Shown here: positions 1 through 8,995 of the stretch, one piece after another
Numbering within the stretch: position 1 is the stretch's first letter
How the letters are laid out: every line of letters starts with the position of its first letter
Assembly (NCBI GenBank): GCA_025055285.1
Contig: JANWXM010000034.1
Span: 1 to 33,012, forward strand
Source of the DNA: Saprospiraceae bacterium
Lineage (GTDB): Bacteria; Bacteroidota; Bacteroidia; Chitinophagales; Saprospiraceae
Length of the DNA: 33,012 nt
Direction: 5' to 3'
The notes under the pieces: generated by a model
Told to the model about the DNA's origin: nothing
The model's database searches: none
The model's input: the letters and a program-made list of their open reading frames with translations, nothing else
Position numbers and translations under genes: made by a program

Positions 1-2
1 AC

Positions 3-68
3 GAGGAGGTGGCCGAGTTGTTCGAGGTGCCGGTGGAGTTGGTGCGCCGCGTGCGGCAGTCGCTCTAG
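3..68 (+). CDS. C-terminal fragment of an unidentified protein
   Basis: Only the last 21 codons and a TAG stop are inside the window, so the gene begins upstream. The reading frame gives a charged amphipathic helix of the pattern EEVAELFEVPVELVRRVR. This resembles the C-terminal helix often found in Rpn/PD-(D/E)XK nuclease-like proteins and in other small HTH-like tails. That resemblance is by eye and too short to name the protein. The frame is preferred because the other two plus frames give less protein-like sequence and run on past this stop. Confidence 0.4.
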   Translation, partial: EEVAELFEVPVELVRRVRQSL

Positions 69-184
69 GGTCGTTGGCTGCGAGGTTTTAGGATTATTGT
101 TTTTTCTCAAGAAGAGTAAGAACGAGAAAGCTCTTGTTCGACATTAAGAGGCGGAATACTCGGTTCCAAAGTAGAGACTCACTT

Positions 185-202
185 CTCCTTCGCTAAAAGG
201 AG
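185..202. terminator. small hairpin between convergent genes
   Basis: CTCCTT (185-190) pairs with AAGGAG (197-202) across a 6-base loop. It lies between the stop of the partial plus-strand gene (68) and the stop of the minus-strand CBS gene (211). The plus side is followed by a modestly T-rich GGTTCTTAATT. The stem is short, so a terminator role is only possible. Confidence 0.25.
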
Positions 203-210
203 GTTCTTAA

Positions 211-873
211 TTACACCTTCAGATAAGCCATTAATGACTCGTAGCGCTCGCGTAGAGTATCGGTATAGTCCGATTCAGTAAAGGAATGTTTGACGTAATA
301 ATCATAACGGTTTAGAGCAGCTAGGACGCGCCCAAGATCTTGAGTATTAAGTTTGAGTGTAACCTCAATAACGTCGCTATTAGCTGGAGAGGTCACAAAG
401 GAAGCGAGAATCTTAGCGTTTTCCTCTTCAATAACGCGAGCGAGCAAGGCTAGCGAGTAATCTCGGCGATGCATCTCCAGCACGATAACACTGCCTGGCT
501 CAGTAAGAGAAGCTGTGTAGGCAAAAAACCGCAGAAGATCACTCAGCGTAATTACCCCCAAGTAATTTTCAGCATCGTCTACCACTGGTATGACAGTCAA
601 GCGGTTTTCGCCCATTATGCGCATGACATCAAAAATGTGGTCAGTATGGCGGACAAAAAACCGGCGCACTAAGGAGAATTCGTACTGCTCAATCGGCTCA
701 TATAGCTTGTGATTAAGTACATCCTCCTCCGAAAGAATGCCTACAAGACGGCCATTCTCTACGACTGGTAAATGACGTACGTGATGCTCGTTAAAGGCAT
801 GGAAAGCATCCTTGCCAGTTTGATTAACCGTCAGAGGCGGAATCTCTTGTGCGATGAGCATTTGAGCAGTCAT
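211..873 (-). CDS. CBS-domain protein (tandem CBS pair plus C-terminal ACT-like region)
   Basis: This 220-residue soluble protein has two CBS motifs in a row, at about residues 1-60 (ending in a VVENGRLVGILSEEDVL pattern) and about 75-128 (VVDDAENYLGVITLSDLL). A Bateman pair of this kind usually binds adenine nucleotides and acts as an energy or ligand sensor. Residues about 130-215 form an alternating beta/alpha segment of ACT-like appearance, as in AcuB-like CBS proteins. No catalytic domain is attached, so it is probably a regulatory or ligand-sensing subunit with an unknown partner. There is no signal peptide or membrane segment. The ATG at 873 is the first good start and places the first CBS strand at the N terminus, as is usual. 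It is transcribed alone, away from the DUF2911 gene. Confidence 0.85.
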   Translation of the reverse strand: MTAQMLIAQEIPPLTVNQTGKDAFHAFNEHHVRHLPVVENGRLVGILSEEDVLNHKLYEPIEQYEFSLVRRFFVRHTDHIFDVMRIMGENRLTVIPVVDDAENYLGVITLSDLLRFFAYTASLTEPGSVIVLEMHRRDYSLALLARVIEEENAKILASFVTSPANSDVIEVTLKLNTQDLGRVLAALNRYDYYVKHSFTESDYTDTLRERYESLMAYLKV

Positions 874-1199
874 ACTAGAAATATCTTTTCATGAGGCTGG
901 TAGCACCTTCGTGCACCTGATATTGATAACGAACGTTTACGGGGAGTTGTTCGGATAGTGTCCAACAAAGATTTAATTTTGTGCGTCAAAGACACGGCCA
1001 CTACTCTAACGGCACAAAGATTGGCGCAAAAAAAATTGCATGCAAGTGAAAAATCGCTTCCATAAGCTCGCAATTCCTAAAAAGGTACTGTAAGTTTCTC
1101 CAAATAGCAGGCGTTCTTTCTTTTTTTACTAACATCTAGGCCGAATCGGCGTTTTACTGCAAAATGAATAATTATTCACTAAAACCTGAACATTGAGAC
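874..1199. other. intergenic region between divergent genes
   Basis: These 326 bases separate the divergent CBS and DUF2911 genes and should hold promoters for both. I find no exact TAnnTTTG box on either strand, no convincing hairpin and no credible small gene. The stretch just before the ATG at 1200 is AT-rich. Confidence 0.5.
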
Positions 1200-2057
1200 A
1201 TGGGTAACTCTCTTTTAACGATTTTCTTCGCTTTTATCGTAGGGATAACCTCAGTATCTGCTCAGATAAGAGTACCGCAACCGAGCCCTTTGTGTAATCT
1301 TAGCCAAACAGTAGGGCTGGTGAAAATTGATGTAGAGTACTCTCGGCCTAGTGCTCGAGGTCGCAAAATTTTTGGCGGCTTAGTACCCTTTGGCGAAATG
1401 TGGCGCACAGGTGCAAACGCTGCCACTAAGATCACTTTTGCAGATGAGGTTAAGGTAAACTATGTTAACCTGCCAAAAGGCTCCTATGCTTTGTATACCA
1501 TTCCTGGCGAAAAGGAATGGACGATTATCTTCTACAAAAATACTTCTTTCTGGGGGGTACCAGATGCTAAATCCTTTAAAGAAGAAGACGTAGCTGCTCG
1601 TTTTAACGTCCCAGTTAAGACAGTAGCCGAGAAAGTAGAAACATTCACCATTAACATCAGCAACCTTACCAATAGCAGTGCTGACCTAGAGCTAGTATGG
1701 GAAAATACCAAGGTCGTCATCCCCATTCAGGTAGACACTGATTCAAAAGTCATGGCAGACATCAAGGCGACCATGGCAGGCCCCAAGGCGAGCGACTACT
1801 ACGCTGCCGCGCGATACTACTATGAAGAGAATAAAGACATGGAACAGGCACTAGAGTGGGTAAACAAAAATATTGAAATGGCAGGCGAAAAATTCTGGGT
1901 GCTGCGTCTGAAGGCCAATATACTGGCTAAATTGGGTCGCTATCAAGAAGCTATTGCAGTAGCTAATAGGAGCACCGAGCTGGCAAAAGCTGATGGCAAT
2001 ACCGAATACCCGCGCCTAAATGAAGAATCCATTGCAGAGTGGAAGAAAAAGCTGTGA
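1200..2057 (+). CDS. secreted DUF2911 domain protein with helical C-terminal region
   Basis: The 285-residue product begins with a signal peptide (about residues 1-21, hydrophobic core and an SVSA-Q cleavage site), so it should be exported to the periplasm or beyond. Residues about 25-170 match the DUF2911 pattern: the VEYSRPSARGRKIFGGLVPFG block, the WRTGANAATKITF motif and the LPKGSYALYTIPG strand-turn. DUF2911 is a beta-rich family common in Bacteroidota whose biochemical role is unknown. The last 100 residues are helical and look like one or two TPR-like hairpins (YYAAARYYYEENKDMEQAL, then ILAKLGRYQEAIAVA). The gene stands alone and is followed by a clear terminator at 2103. Confidence 0.88.
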   Translation: MGNSLLTIFFAFIVGITSVSAQIRVPQPSPLCNLSQTVGLVKIDVEYSRPSARGRKIFGGLVPFGEMWRTGANAATKITFADEVKVNYVNLPKGSYALYTIPGEKEWTIIFYKNTSFWGVPDAKSFKEEDVAARFNVPVKTVAEKVETFTINISNLTNSSADLELVWENTKVVIPIQVDTDSKVMADIKATMAGPKASDYYAAARYYYEENKDMEQALEWVNKNIEMAGEKFWVLRLKANILAKLGRYQEAIAVANRSTELAKADGNTEYPRLNEESIAEWKKKL

Positions 2058-2102
2058 TTTTTATGTCTCTTTCATTAGTGAAAAGGGATATTTGCTTTGC
2101 AT

Positions 2103-2133
2103 GCCCGTGCTTCCAGGAGGTACGGGCTTTTTT
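2103..2133 (+). terminator. rho-independent terminator after the DUF2911 gene
   Basis: GCCCGT (2103-2108) pairs with ACGGGC (2122-2127) and is followed directly by six T residues (2128-2133). It lies about 45 bases after the stop codon at 2057. Confidence 0.75.
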
Positions 2134-2170
2134 CTGTGGTGCGTTTTTCGAGAACTATGAGCAAGCTACA

Positions 2171-2178
2171 TACCCTTG
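2171..2178 (+). promoter_or_regulatory. possible -7 box upstream of the carboxylase gene
   Basis: TACCCTTG matches seven of eight positions of the Bacteroidota -7 consensus TAnnTTTG. A T-rich stretch lies about 22 bases upstream, but there is no clean TTTG. If used, the leader to the ATG at 2228 would be about 45 bases. Weak evidence. Confidence 0.3.
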
Positions 2179-2227
2179 ATTTTTCATCAAATGCGAACAG
2201 TTATTATCCTTTTTAAAAGAAAGTAAT

Positions 2228-3868
2228 ATGTCAAAAACTGACTTAAACATAGAAGCCGAGAGGAATGCCGATGCTATGCGTCTGGCAGTGGGCAAGATGA
2301 ACCGTTTGTTGGAACAAATAGCCCTGGGTGGTGGTAAAAAACGAATTGAAAAACTCCACCAAGAGGGAAAGATGACGGCGCGCGAGCGCATAGACTATCT
2401 ACTCGATCCTAACTCACCTCGACTCGAGATTGGAGCATTTGCTGGCTACGAGATGTATGCCGAACATGGCGGCTGTCCAGCAGGAGGTGTAGTGGTGGTT
2501 ATTGGTTACGTGCGCGGCCGCCAAGTGATCGTTGTAGCTAACGACGCCACGGTAAAGGCCGGTGCTTGGTTTCCCATAACAGGCAAAAAGAATTTGCGCG
2601 CCCAAGAAATTGCGATGGAGAATCGCCTGCCTATTATTTATTTGGTAGACAGTGCCGGCGTCTATCTGCCTATGCAAGATGAAATTTTCCCCGACAAAGA
2701 ACACTTTGGGCGCATTTTTCGCAATAATGCGCGCCTTTCTTCAGCGGGTATTCCGCAAATTGCCGCTATTATGGGGGCTTGCGTGGCAGGTGGAGCCTAT
2801 CTACCTATCATGTCTGATGAAGCACTTATTGTAGAGGGTACGGGCTCCGTGTTCTTAGCTGGGCCTTATTTGGTTAAGGCAGCTATTGGCGAACAAGTAG
2901 ACAAAGAAACTCTCGGCGGCGCTAAAACTCACTCGGAGATTTCCGGCGTTACAGACTACAAAATGCCTGACGACAAAACATGTTTAGATACGATTAAAGA
3001 ATTGATAGACAAGTTAGGCAAGCCGCAAACTGCTGGATTCGACCGCATAGCACCACGGCCTCCCTATGGCGACCCAAATGAAATTTTTGAACTCTACCCG
3101 GAAAATGGCGCTAAACCTTACGACACTGTCGAGTTACTGCGCCGTATTGTAGATGACGGCCATCTTGTCCAGTACAAAGAGCATTACGGAAAAACTATAA
3201 TTACCGCTTACGCGCGCATCGATGGCTGGGCAGTAGGTATTGTAGCAAACAACCGACAGGTAGTCAAAAATGCAAAAGGTGAAATTCAATTTGGAGGTGT
3301 AATATATTCTGATTCAGCCGACAAAGCCACCCGTTTCATTCTCAATTGCAATCAAAAGAAAATTCCCTTAGTGTTTTTCCACGATGTTACGGGTTTTATG
3401 GTCGGTACGCGCTCCGAACATGGCGGTATCATTAAAGACGGAGCAAAAATGGTCAACGCTGTAGCTAATTCAACAGTTCCAAAGTTTAGCGTGATTATTG
3501 GCAACTCCTTTGGTGCGGGCAACTATGCTATGTGTGGCAGAGCTTACGACCCTCGGCTTATCGTAGCATGGCCCACCGCGAGAATCGCTGTTATGGGCGG
3601 AGACCAAGCAGCTCGCGTCTTGACGCAAATTCAAGTGCAATCGCTCAAGGATAAAGGCCAAACTCCCGACCCAGAAGCAGAAAAAGCACTATACGAAGAA
3701 ATTAAGACTCGCTACGAGGCGCAAACAACTCCCTACTATGCGGCAGCCCGCTTGTGGGTGGATGCTATTATCGACCCGCGTGACACACGACGTTGGATTA
3801 GCATGGGTATTGAAGCAGCCAACCATGCTCCAGTGGAAAAATTCAACGTTGGCGTCCTTCAAGTATAG
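2228..3868 (+). CDS. acyl-CoA carboxylase carboxyltransferase (beta) subunit, methylcrotonyl/propionyl-CoA type
   Basis: This 546-residue protein has the full length of a biotin-dependent acyl-CoA carboxylase beta subunit. Its two crotonase-like halves transfer the carboxyl group from carboxybiotin to an acyl-CoA. The N half contains the ACVAGGAYLPIMSDE oxyanion-hole region near residue 185, then FLAGPYLVKAAIGE. The C half contains VFFHDVTGFMVG, an IIKDGAKMV stretch, and GNSFGAGNYAMCGRAYDPR near residue 424. The wording of these motifs is closer to methylcrotonyl-CoA carboxylase beta chains (leucine breakdown) than to propionyl-CoA carboxylase, but substrate cannot be fixed by eye. The partner alpha subunit carrying biotin carboxylase and biotin is not in the window. 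The ATG at 2228 is preceded by an A-rich leader. No signal peptide; cytoplasmic. Confidence 0.93.
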   Translation: MSKTDLNIEAERNADAMRLAVGKMNRLLEQIALGGGKKRIEKLHQEGKMTARERIDYLLDPNSPRLEIGAFAGYEMYAEHGGCPAGGVVVVIGYVRGRQVIVVANDATVKAGAWFPITGKKNLRAQEIAMENRLPIIYLVDSAGVYLPMQDEIFPDKEHFGRIFRNNARLSSAGIPQIAAIMGACVAGGAYLPIMSDEALIVEGTGSVFLAGPYLVKAAIGEQVDKETLGGAKTHSEISGVTDYKMPDDKTCLDTIKELIDKLGKPQTAGFDRIAPRPPYGDPNEIFELYPENGAKPYDTVELLRRIVDDGHLVQYKEHYGKTIITAYARIDGWAVGIVANNRQVVKNAKGEIQFGGVIYSDSADKATRFILNCNQKKIPLVFFHDVTGFMVGTRSEHGGIIKDGAKMVNAVANSTVPKFSVIIGNSFGAGNYAMCGRAYDPRLIVAWPTARIAVMGGDQAARVLTQIQVQSLKDKGQTPDPEAEKALYEEIKTRYEAQTTPYYAAARLWVDAIIDPRDTRRWISMGIEAANHAPVEKFNVGVLQV

Positions 3869-3937
3869 GTTTAGCGCCAACTTTAGATGCAAGAGCCCTA
3901 TTTTTATGCCCACCTAAACTGTTAGGTATAAGTAAGA

Positions 3938-5986
3938 ATGCGCCATCTTTTGCGAAAATTTTTAGCTGCTCTCGTCTTTACGGATATGGCAGCTACTCTA
4001 GCACCAGCGCAAATCTTTTGGACGGAGACTTTTGACGACTCCTTTCAGGCTGCAAGCCATTGGGTACACGGCGGCGTCAATGCTGGCCCTTCACAATGGG
4101 AATGGACAGCCAACCCTGCCGATGGCTACCAAGAACCCGGGTTAGTCCCTTTCGCTGCGCCAACGGCAAAAAAGGGTTATTTCTTATTCAATTCGGACGC
4201 TAACGGTCCTTCGCGGCACGACGTCTGGCTCACAAACCTAAATCGGCCAGTCGATTGTAGCTACCGTGTGGGTGTGCGGTTGCGCTTCTATACCCAATAC
4301 ATTTACTTCAGCCCGAGTGGTACGCGTGCACAATTGGGCGTTAGTACAGACGGCAGTAATTTTGAATATATTGTGCTGTTCGACGGTCATCCAGCCAATC
4401 TGCCCTTCGAAGGGTGGATGGAGGTAGAACTACCTCAAGCTGACAACGCACCGCAAGTATGGCTTCGATTTCGTTGGATCGGACAATACGAGTACCATTG
4501 GAAAATAGATGACCTAGCACTCGTCAGTTCATTGCCCCAAAATCCAGACTTCTGTCATACGGCTCTGGATATCAGCGAACTATTTCGAAAACCGGCTGGC
4601 GAAGTTCAGATTTCGCCAGTTGTTGATAATACGTACGCTACGACTACACAGATGGATCCTGTAGTCTCCTGCTGGGAGGAGACGCCCCAAGGCGAGCCAG
4701 ACTTCTTAGATAACACTTTATGGTTTGCCTTTACAGGCACAGGGCATCGCTACGACATCCAGACAGTACCTTGTTCTGCCCAGAACTATGTGGGCACAGC
4801 GCAAGGCCTCCTAGGCGATACCCAAATAGCCCTTTTTGAGGGCGACAATTGCAATGCTCTGAAACTTATTGCCTGCAACGATGACCGCTCGCCTATTGGC
4901 GACCCCGACTGGCGAGCAGGCCTTGTGATACCTACGACAGCAGGGCAACGGTACTTCTTGATGGTGGACGGCCACAGAGGGCCCAGTGGAGCGGCTCAAG
5001 GAGAGTTTTGTCTACAAGTTATGTGTTTGCGCGAGCTGCCGTGTCATAAGGGCTCAGTAGGCAGAGTGTCTGTTAGCTTGGATGGCTTAGTGTGTTTCAA
5101 ATCCTACTTAAACTATTACATAAAACTTGACACGACGAGCTTCTCACTGCCTACGGAGGGCGAGGTGTTTGGTATGGCTTGGTGTCTGAGCTCTCAGCCC
5201 ATCCCAGACTCTGTATGGCCAGGTGACTTGCCTGGAATAATCAGCACCGTATTCTCGCCCACCCTGAGTATCCCTGTGTTGGTCAACGACGGCAGCTTTT
5301 TTCCCTTCGGTACCTACTACCTCACACCAGTAGTCGTTGGCAATGGACTGCTTAAAGGGCCTGGACCCGCCTTTGTATTCAATGTGCGCCTCGACACCGG
5401 AGGGTGCTTCTTTGTAGGCGCCTCGCAACGCCTTGTGCTCTTGCCTCCCTTAGAGCCACTGGATGCTACTCTTGTGGTTACTCATGAAACGGTGCCTCCT
5501 GGCAAAAATGGATCCGTTCAAGTTATTGCAACAGGCGGCTCAGGACAATATCTGAACACACCCACGCTTTACGAATACTATTGGAGTCATGGGCCTAGAA
5601 CGCCCATCCTGAGTCAGTTGAGTCACGGTATCTATACGGTTACAATAGCCGACTTTGCAAGTTGTGTACCAGGAATTAAACGAGTAGCCGTGGTTCAGCA
5701 AATAGTGAATACCGCCGAGCCAGCAGCAAACTTGCTGCTGAACGTATTTCCCAACCCAACTGCTCAAGGTGTATGGGTACAGGCGGCACTACCTCCCGGC
5801 GTATCCGAGGGGTGGGTGCAAATCCTCTCTCCACTAGGACAGGTATTACTAAGCCGGCATATTCAGAGTAGTTCCCAAATGGACGAATACTTTGATGTAC
5901 ATACCCTGGCTCCTGGCCTGTATGTCGTTCGATTAATCGTTGACAATCTATCGACTATACAACGTTTCTTCATCAAACAGTATTAG
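3938..5986 (+). CDS. T9SS-exported multidomain surface protein
   Basis: This 682-residue secreted protein has an N-terminal signal peptide (about residues 1-25, cleavage near APAQ). Residues about 28-200 look like a jelly-roll/MAM-like lectin fold (a choice-of-anchor J style segment from TFDDSF to WKIDDLALV). Residues about 245-365 resemble a PPC-like beta domain (NTLWFAFTGTG, then GQRYFLMVDGH). A further cysteine-containing region and an Ig-like or SprB-like segment follow (about 510-600). The last 75-80 residues form a type A T9SS sorting domain: LLNVFPNPTAQGVWVQ, then LAPGLYVVRLIVD, ending in FFIKQY. It should therefore be exported across the outer membrane and attached to or released from the surface. 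No catalytic motif was recognised. Its TAG overlaps the stop codon of the convergent ATPase gene. Confidence 0.85.
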   Translation: MRHLLRKFLAALVFTDMAATLAPAQIFWTETFDDSFQAASHWVHGGVNAGPSQWEWTANPADGYQEPGLVPFAAPTAKKGYFLFNSDANGPSRHDVWLTNLNRPVDCSYRVGVRLRFYTQYIYFSPSGTRAQLGVSTDGSNFEYIVLFDGHPANLPFEGWMEVELPQADNAPQVWLRFRWIGQYEYHWKIDDLALVSSLPQNPDFCHTALDISELFRKPAGEVQISPVVDNTYATTTQMDPVVSCWEETPQGEPDFLDNTLWFAFTGTGHRYDIQTVPCSAQNYVGTAQGLLGDTQIALFEGDNCNALKLIACNDDRSPIGDPDWRAGLVIPTTAGQRYFLMVDGHRGPSGAAQGEFCLQVMCLRELPCHKGSVGRVSVSLDGLVCFKSYLNYYIKLDTTSFSLPTEGEVFGMAWCLSSQPIPDSVWPGDLPGIISTVFSPTLSIPVLVNDGSFFPFGTYYLTPVVVGNGLLKGPGPAFVFNVRLDTGGCFFVGASQRLVLLPPLEPLDATLVVTHETVPPGKNGSVQVIATGGSGQYLNTPTLYEYYWSHGPRTPILSQLSHGIYTVTIADFASCVPGIKRVAVVQQIVNTAEPAANLLLNVFPNPTAQGVWVQAALPPGVSEGWVQILSPLGQVLLSRHIQSSSQMDEYFDVHTLAPGLYVVRLIVDNLSTIQRFFIKQY

Positions 5987-8733
5987 GCAGGACGTTCGAG
6001 GGATTGCCGACGCTCGCGCCAACGCACCCAGCTTTTGTATAATTCCATGGTTATCAGAAGCGTGAGCGCAAGAAGAAGAAGCAGTATCCAGTCTCTCCAG
6101 TTGACGGGCTGAATGCGCAGAATTTTCTGCATAAAGGGTATGTGCATGCACACAATGTGGAGTCCCTGAGCAGCTAATACACCTATTACAAGTAAAGGAT
6201 TTCGAGCTAACGGTATGCGGAAGGCAGAGGTGCGTTCGGATCGGCAGTTAAACACGTGAACGTTTTGCATCAAGACAAATAACAATAACACCTCATTGCG
6301 CGCTTCGGCCTCGCTCATTCCTACAATTCGGATAAGCCAGTACCATAGGCCTAGAGTGAGTGCACTCATTACTATACCTGCCACTACAGTCTGCTCAATC
6401 ATGAGGCGATTAAAAATAGGCTCTGAGGGTTTGCGTGGTGGGCGCCGCATAGCTCCTGCTTCTCCTTTCTCAAAGGCCAAGGAGACGTCTTGAATACCGT
6501 TGGTTACAAGATTAAGCCATAACAACTGAACAGCCAGCAAGGGCGCGGGTAGTTGCACAACCACTGCGGCGAGAAACAAGAATACCTCCGCAGCTCCTGT
6601 AGAAACGAGCAAAGAAATCACCTTACGCACGTTGTCGTAGGCGTATCGCCCTTCTTCCACGCCCGCTACAATGCTGGAAAAATTGTCGTCAACAATGATC
6701 ATGGTTCCTGTTTCTTTGGCAGCATCAGTTCCAGAACCCATGGCTACCCCTATGTTGGCTCTTCTCAAGGCGGGCGTATCGTTGACGCCGTCTCCTGTTA
6801 CGGCAACAAATTCGCCTTGGCGAATAAGCGTGTCTACGATGTGAAGTTTTTGCTCGGGAGATACTCGAGCAAAGACATTAGTATTTCGAACCAAATTATC
6901 AAATTCTTTCGCGTGCGGGTCGGCAGCTTCCTTCAGTAAGCTTCCGCTAACTACAGGGTATAAGTGACTGGGACTTATCAAGCCTAACTCACGTGCTATA
7001 GCCTCTGCGGTAGCAGGGTGATCGCCTGTAATCATGAGCACGCGAATGCCAGCCTCCCGGCAACGCTCAACAGCCGTTTTCGCTTCTGGTCGCAAAGGGT
7101 CAATAAAACCTACCAAACCTAGGAAGCGCAAGCCACGCAGGGAGGCTGATGGTTGGTCTCTGCGTAAATGCAGACACGGGCCTCCCGCTACCGCTAATAC
7201 TCGCAGGCCTTCGGCCGCCATTGCATTGGCCTCTCGTTCAATCGCCGCGCAATCTAGAGCCACAATCTCTCCATTTACCCATACACTACCGCAGAAGCTC
7301 AAGACCGTTTCCACTGCTCCTTTCGCAGCCGCCCACAATTCACCGCTCTTTTCATAAAATGCCGCTGAATACTTGTTCTCAGATTCATATGGGATTTCTT
7401 CTACTAACTTAAAGCGTTTCTTCTCCTGCTCTGGCGCGATCCCAGCCTTATATAAAAGGGCCAATAAAGCTACATCCATTGCGTCGCCTTGGTGTTCCCA
7501 CTGACCTTGGGGAAGAGGGCGTAAACTCGCTTCGTTTGCCATCAGAACCGCCTCCATTAGCGGAGAGAGGGCTGATGTCTCGGCCAAAACATCGCCTTGC
7601 AGAATTTGTCCTATGCCATTGTATCCCTCTCCTGTAACGCGATAGTGCATGCCATCAGGCAAAAGAATGCACCGAACCGTTTGCTGGTTGACAGTAAGAG
7701 TGCCAGTTTTGTCGCTCGCAATCACCGTACAACTACCCAAACTTTCTACTGCTGTCAAGCGGCGTACTATGACATTCCGTCTCGACATGCGATGACTGGC
7801 TACTGACAAAGCTACCGTCAAAGCTACAGGCAGCCCCTCGGGAATGGCCGAAACCGCTAGCGCCACTACAAAAAAGAAGATGCTCATCCACGCGTAGCCC
7901 TGGGTTCGCAATATGAAAGTGAGCAATATGCTGACGACGAGAATAAACACGGTGATGTTTCGGGTAAACTGCTCCATGCGCACAACCAAAGGAGGCTTGG
8001 CTGTCTCCGACTCGGCAACGCGGCGTGCAATGGCGCCTACCTCCGTGTGCATACCTGTAGCTACTACTACGCCTACGCCGCGTCCTGCTGTAATAGTTGA
8101 ACCCGCATAGACCATGTTACGCCGATCAGCTAATGGCACATCTTCAGCAAGCGCTTTAGTGTCTTTCTCAACCGCAATAGACTCTCCCGTCAACAGACTT
8201 TCATCAGCAAGCAAACCACGCGCTGAGAGCAAACGCATGTCAGCGGGCACCCGAGCACCAGAATCCAACAAGACAATATCGCCAGGAACTAACTCTTCTG
8301 CATCTATTTCGCGTACACGCCCCTCGCGCCGAACGCGGGCTTGCAGACGAAGCATCTGCTGCAGACTTGAAGCGCTCCTTTGAGCCCTGTATTCTTGATA
8401 GGCGCCTAACGTCGTATTGACGCCAATAACAAACAAAATGAAGAAGGCATCTGTCAGTTCTCCTATTAATACCGAAATGCCTGCCGCTACTAATAGAATG
8501 ACAATCAAAGGACTGGCTACTTGGTGAAGAATGATTTCAAGAATCGTAGGTTCCCGAGGAGCAGGCAATGCGTTTGGCCCGTAATCCCTCAAACGAAGAT
8601 GCACTTCCTCTTCAGTAAGTCCCTCATGACAACTCCTCCACAAGCGTAACGCCTGATCTTCTGTTAGAGCATGCCAGGCTCTTGCTCCTTCAAGTCGAAC
8701 ATCAGTAGTGTGTATTGCAGGCTTCATAGTCAT
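5983..8733 (-). CDS. P-type cation-transporting ATPase (P2-like)
   Basis: This 916-residue inner-membrane pump has all hallmark motifs. LTGES is the actuator loop near residue 181, PEGLP is in M4 near 298, the phosphorylated aspartate lies in DKTGTLT at 341, and TGDGVND near 646 is the hinge. It has a cation-ATPase N-terminal region and about ten membrane helices. The architecture is that of bacterial relatives of SERCA/PMCA calcium pumps. The ion site differs, however. M4 keeps the glutamate in PEGLP and M5 keeps a glutamate (E716), but the position aligned with SERCA N768 is Gly713. M6 reads NLVTNGIQD, with Asn745 where SERCA has Asp800. The transported ion is thus uncertain. ATG at 8733 is used; a second ATG two codons later is equally possible. 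The gene is monocistronic. Confidence 0.9.
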   Translation of the reverse strand: MTMKPAIHTTDVRLEGARAWHALTEDQALRLWRSCHEGLTEEEVHLRLRDYGPNALPAPREPTILEIILHQVASPLIVILLVAAGISVLIGELTDAFFILFVIGVNTTLGAYQEYRAQRSASSLQQMLRLQARVRREGRVREIDAEELVPGDIVLLDSGARVPADMRLLSARGLLADESLLTGESIAVEKDTKALAEDVPLADRRNMVYAGSTITAGRGVGVVVATGMHTEVGAIARRVAESETAKPPLVVRMEQFTRNITVFILVVSILLTFILRTQGYAWMSIFFFVVALAVSAIPEGLPVALTVALSVASHRMSRRNVIVRRLTAVESLGSCTVIASDKTGTLTVNQQTVRCILLPDGMHYRVTGEGYNGIGQILQGDVLAETSALSPLMEAVLMANEASLRPLPQGQWEHQGDAMDVALLALLYKAGIAPEQEKKRFKLVEEIPYESENKYSAAFYEKSGELWAAAKGAVETVLSFCGSVWVNGEIVALDCAAIEREANAMAAEGLRVLAVAGGPCLHLRRDQPSASLRGLRFLGLVGFIDPLRPEAKTAVERCREAGIRVLMITGDHPATAEAIARELGLISPSHLYPVVSGSLLKEAADPHAKEFDNLVRNTNVFARVSPEQKLHIVDTLIRQGEFVAVTGDGVNDTPALRRANIGVAMGSGTDAAKETGTMIIVDDNFSSIVAGVEEGRYAYDNVRKVISLLVSTGAAEVFLFLAAVVVQLPAPLLAVQLLWLNLVTNGIQDVSLAFEKGEAGAMRRPPRKPSEPIFNRLMIEQTVVAGIVMSALTLGLWYWLIRIVGMSEAEARNEVLLLFVLMQNVHVFNCRSERTSAFRIPLARNPLLVIGVLAAQGLHIVCMHIPFMQKILRIQPVNWRDWILLLLLALTLLITMELYKSWVRWRERRQSLERPA

Positions 8734-8995
8734 CCACTGCTGAACATGGTCTGGGCAAAAAAAGAGCTTTTTACGCGGCCATCCTGCACTTGCCTCTCCT
8801 ATCTGTTGCTCAAACGAGCCAAGTGGGATATTCTCTCGTTATGGTTTGGATAATTTTCGCATAAACCAACGCTTTCAAGACTCGCTCAATTTAGATTTAA
8901 AGCCTCTCTATGTCTTCAATAACGTCTCTCGTCTATCCGTTGGGTGCGAGTGAAGTAGGTGCTCTATCTTCGCCGCATGGCTTGATCATTTTCTT
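8734..8995. other. divergent intergenic region
   Basis: These 262 bases separate the divergent ATPase and choice-of-anchor B genes and must contain both promoters. On the plus strand, TATCTTCG (8965-8972) matches TAnnTTTG at seven of eight positions, with TTG about 20 bases before it (8940-8942) and the ATG at 8996. That pair is a reasonable but imperfect Bacteroidota promoter. No box was found for the ATPase gene. Confidence 0.4.

Noticed and set aside
870-1073. 67-codon minus-strand frame upstream of the CBS gene
   Set aside because: It overlaps the CBS start, is rich in Cys, Arg and Ser without structure, and lies in a region expected to hold promoters.
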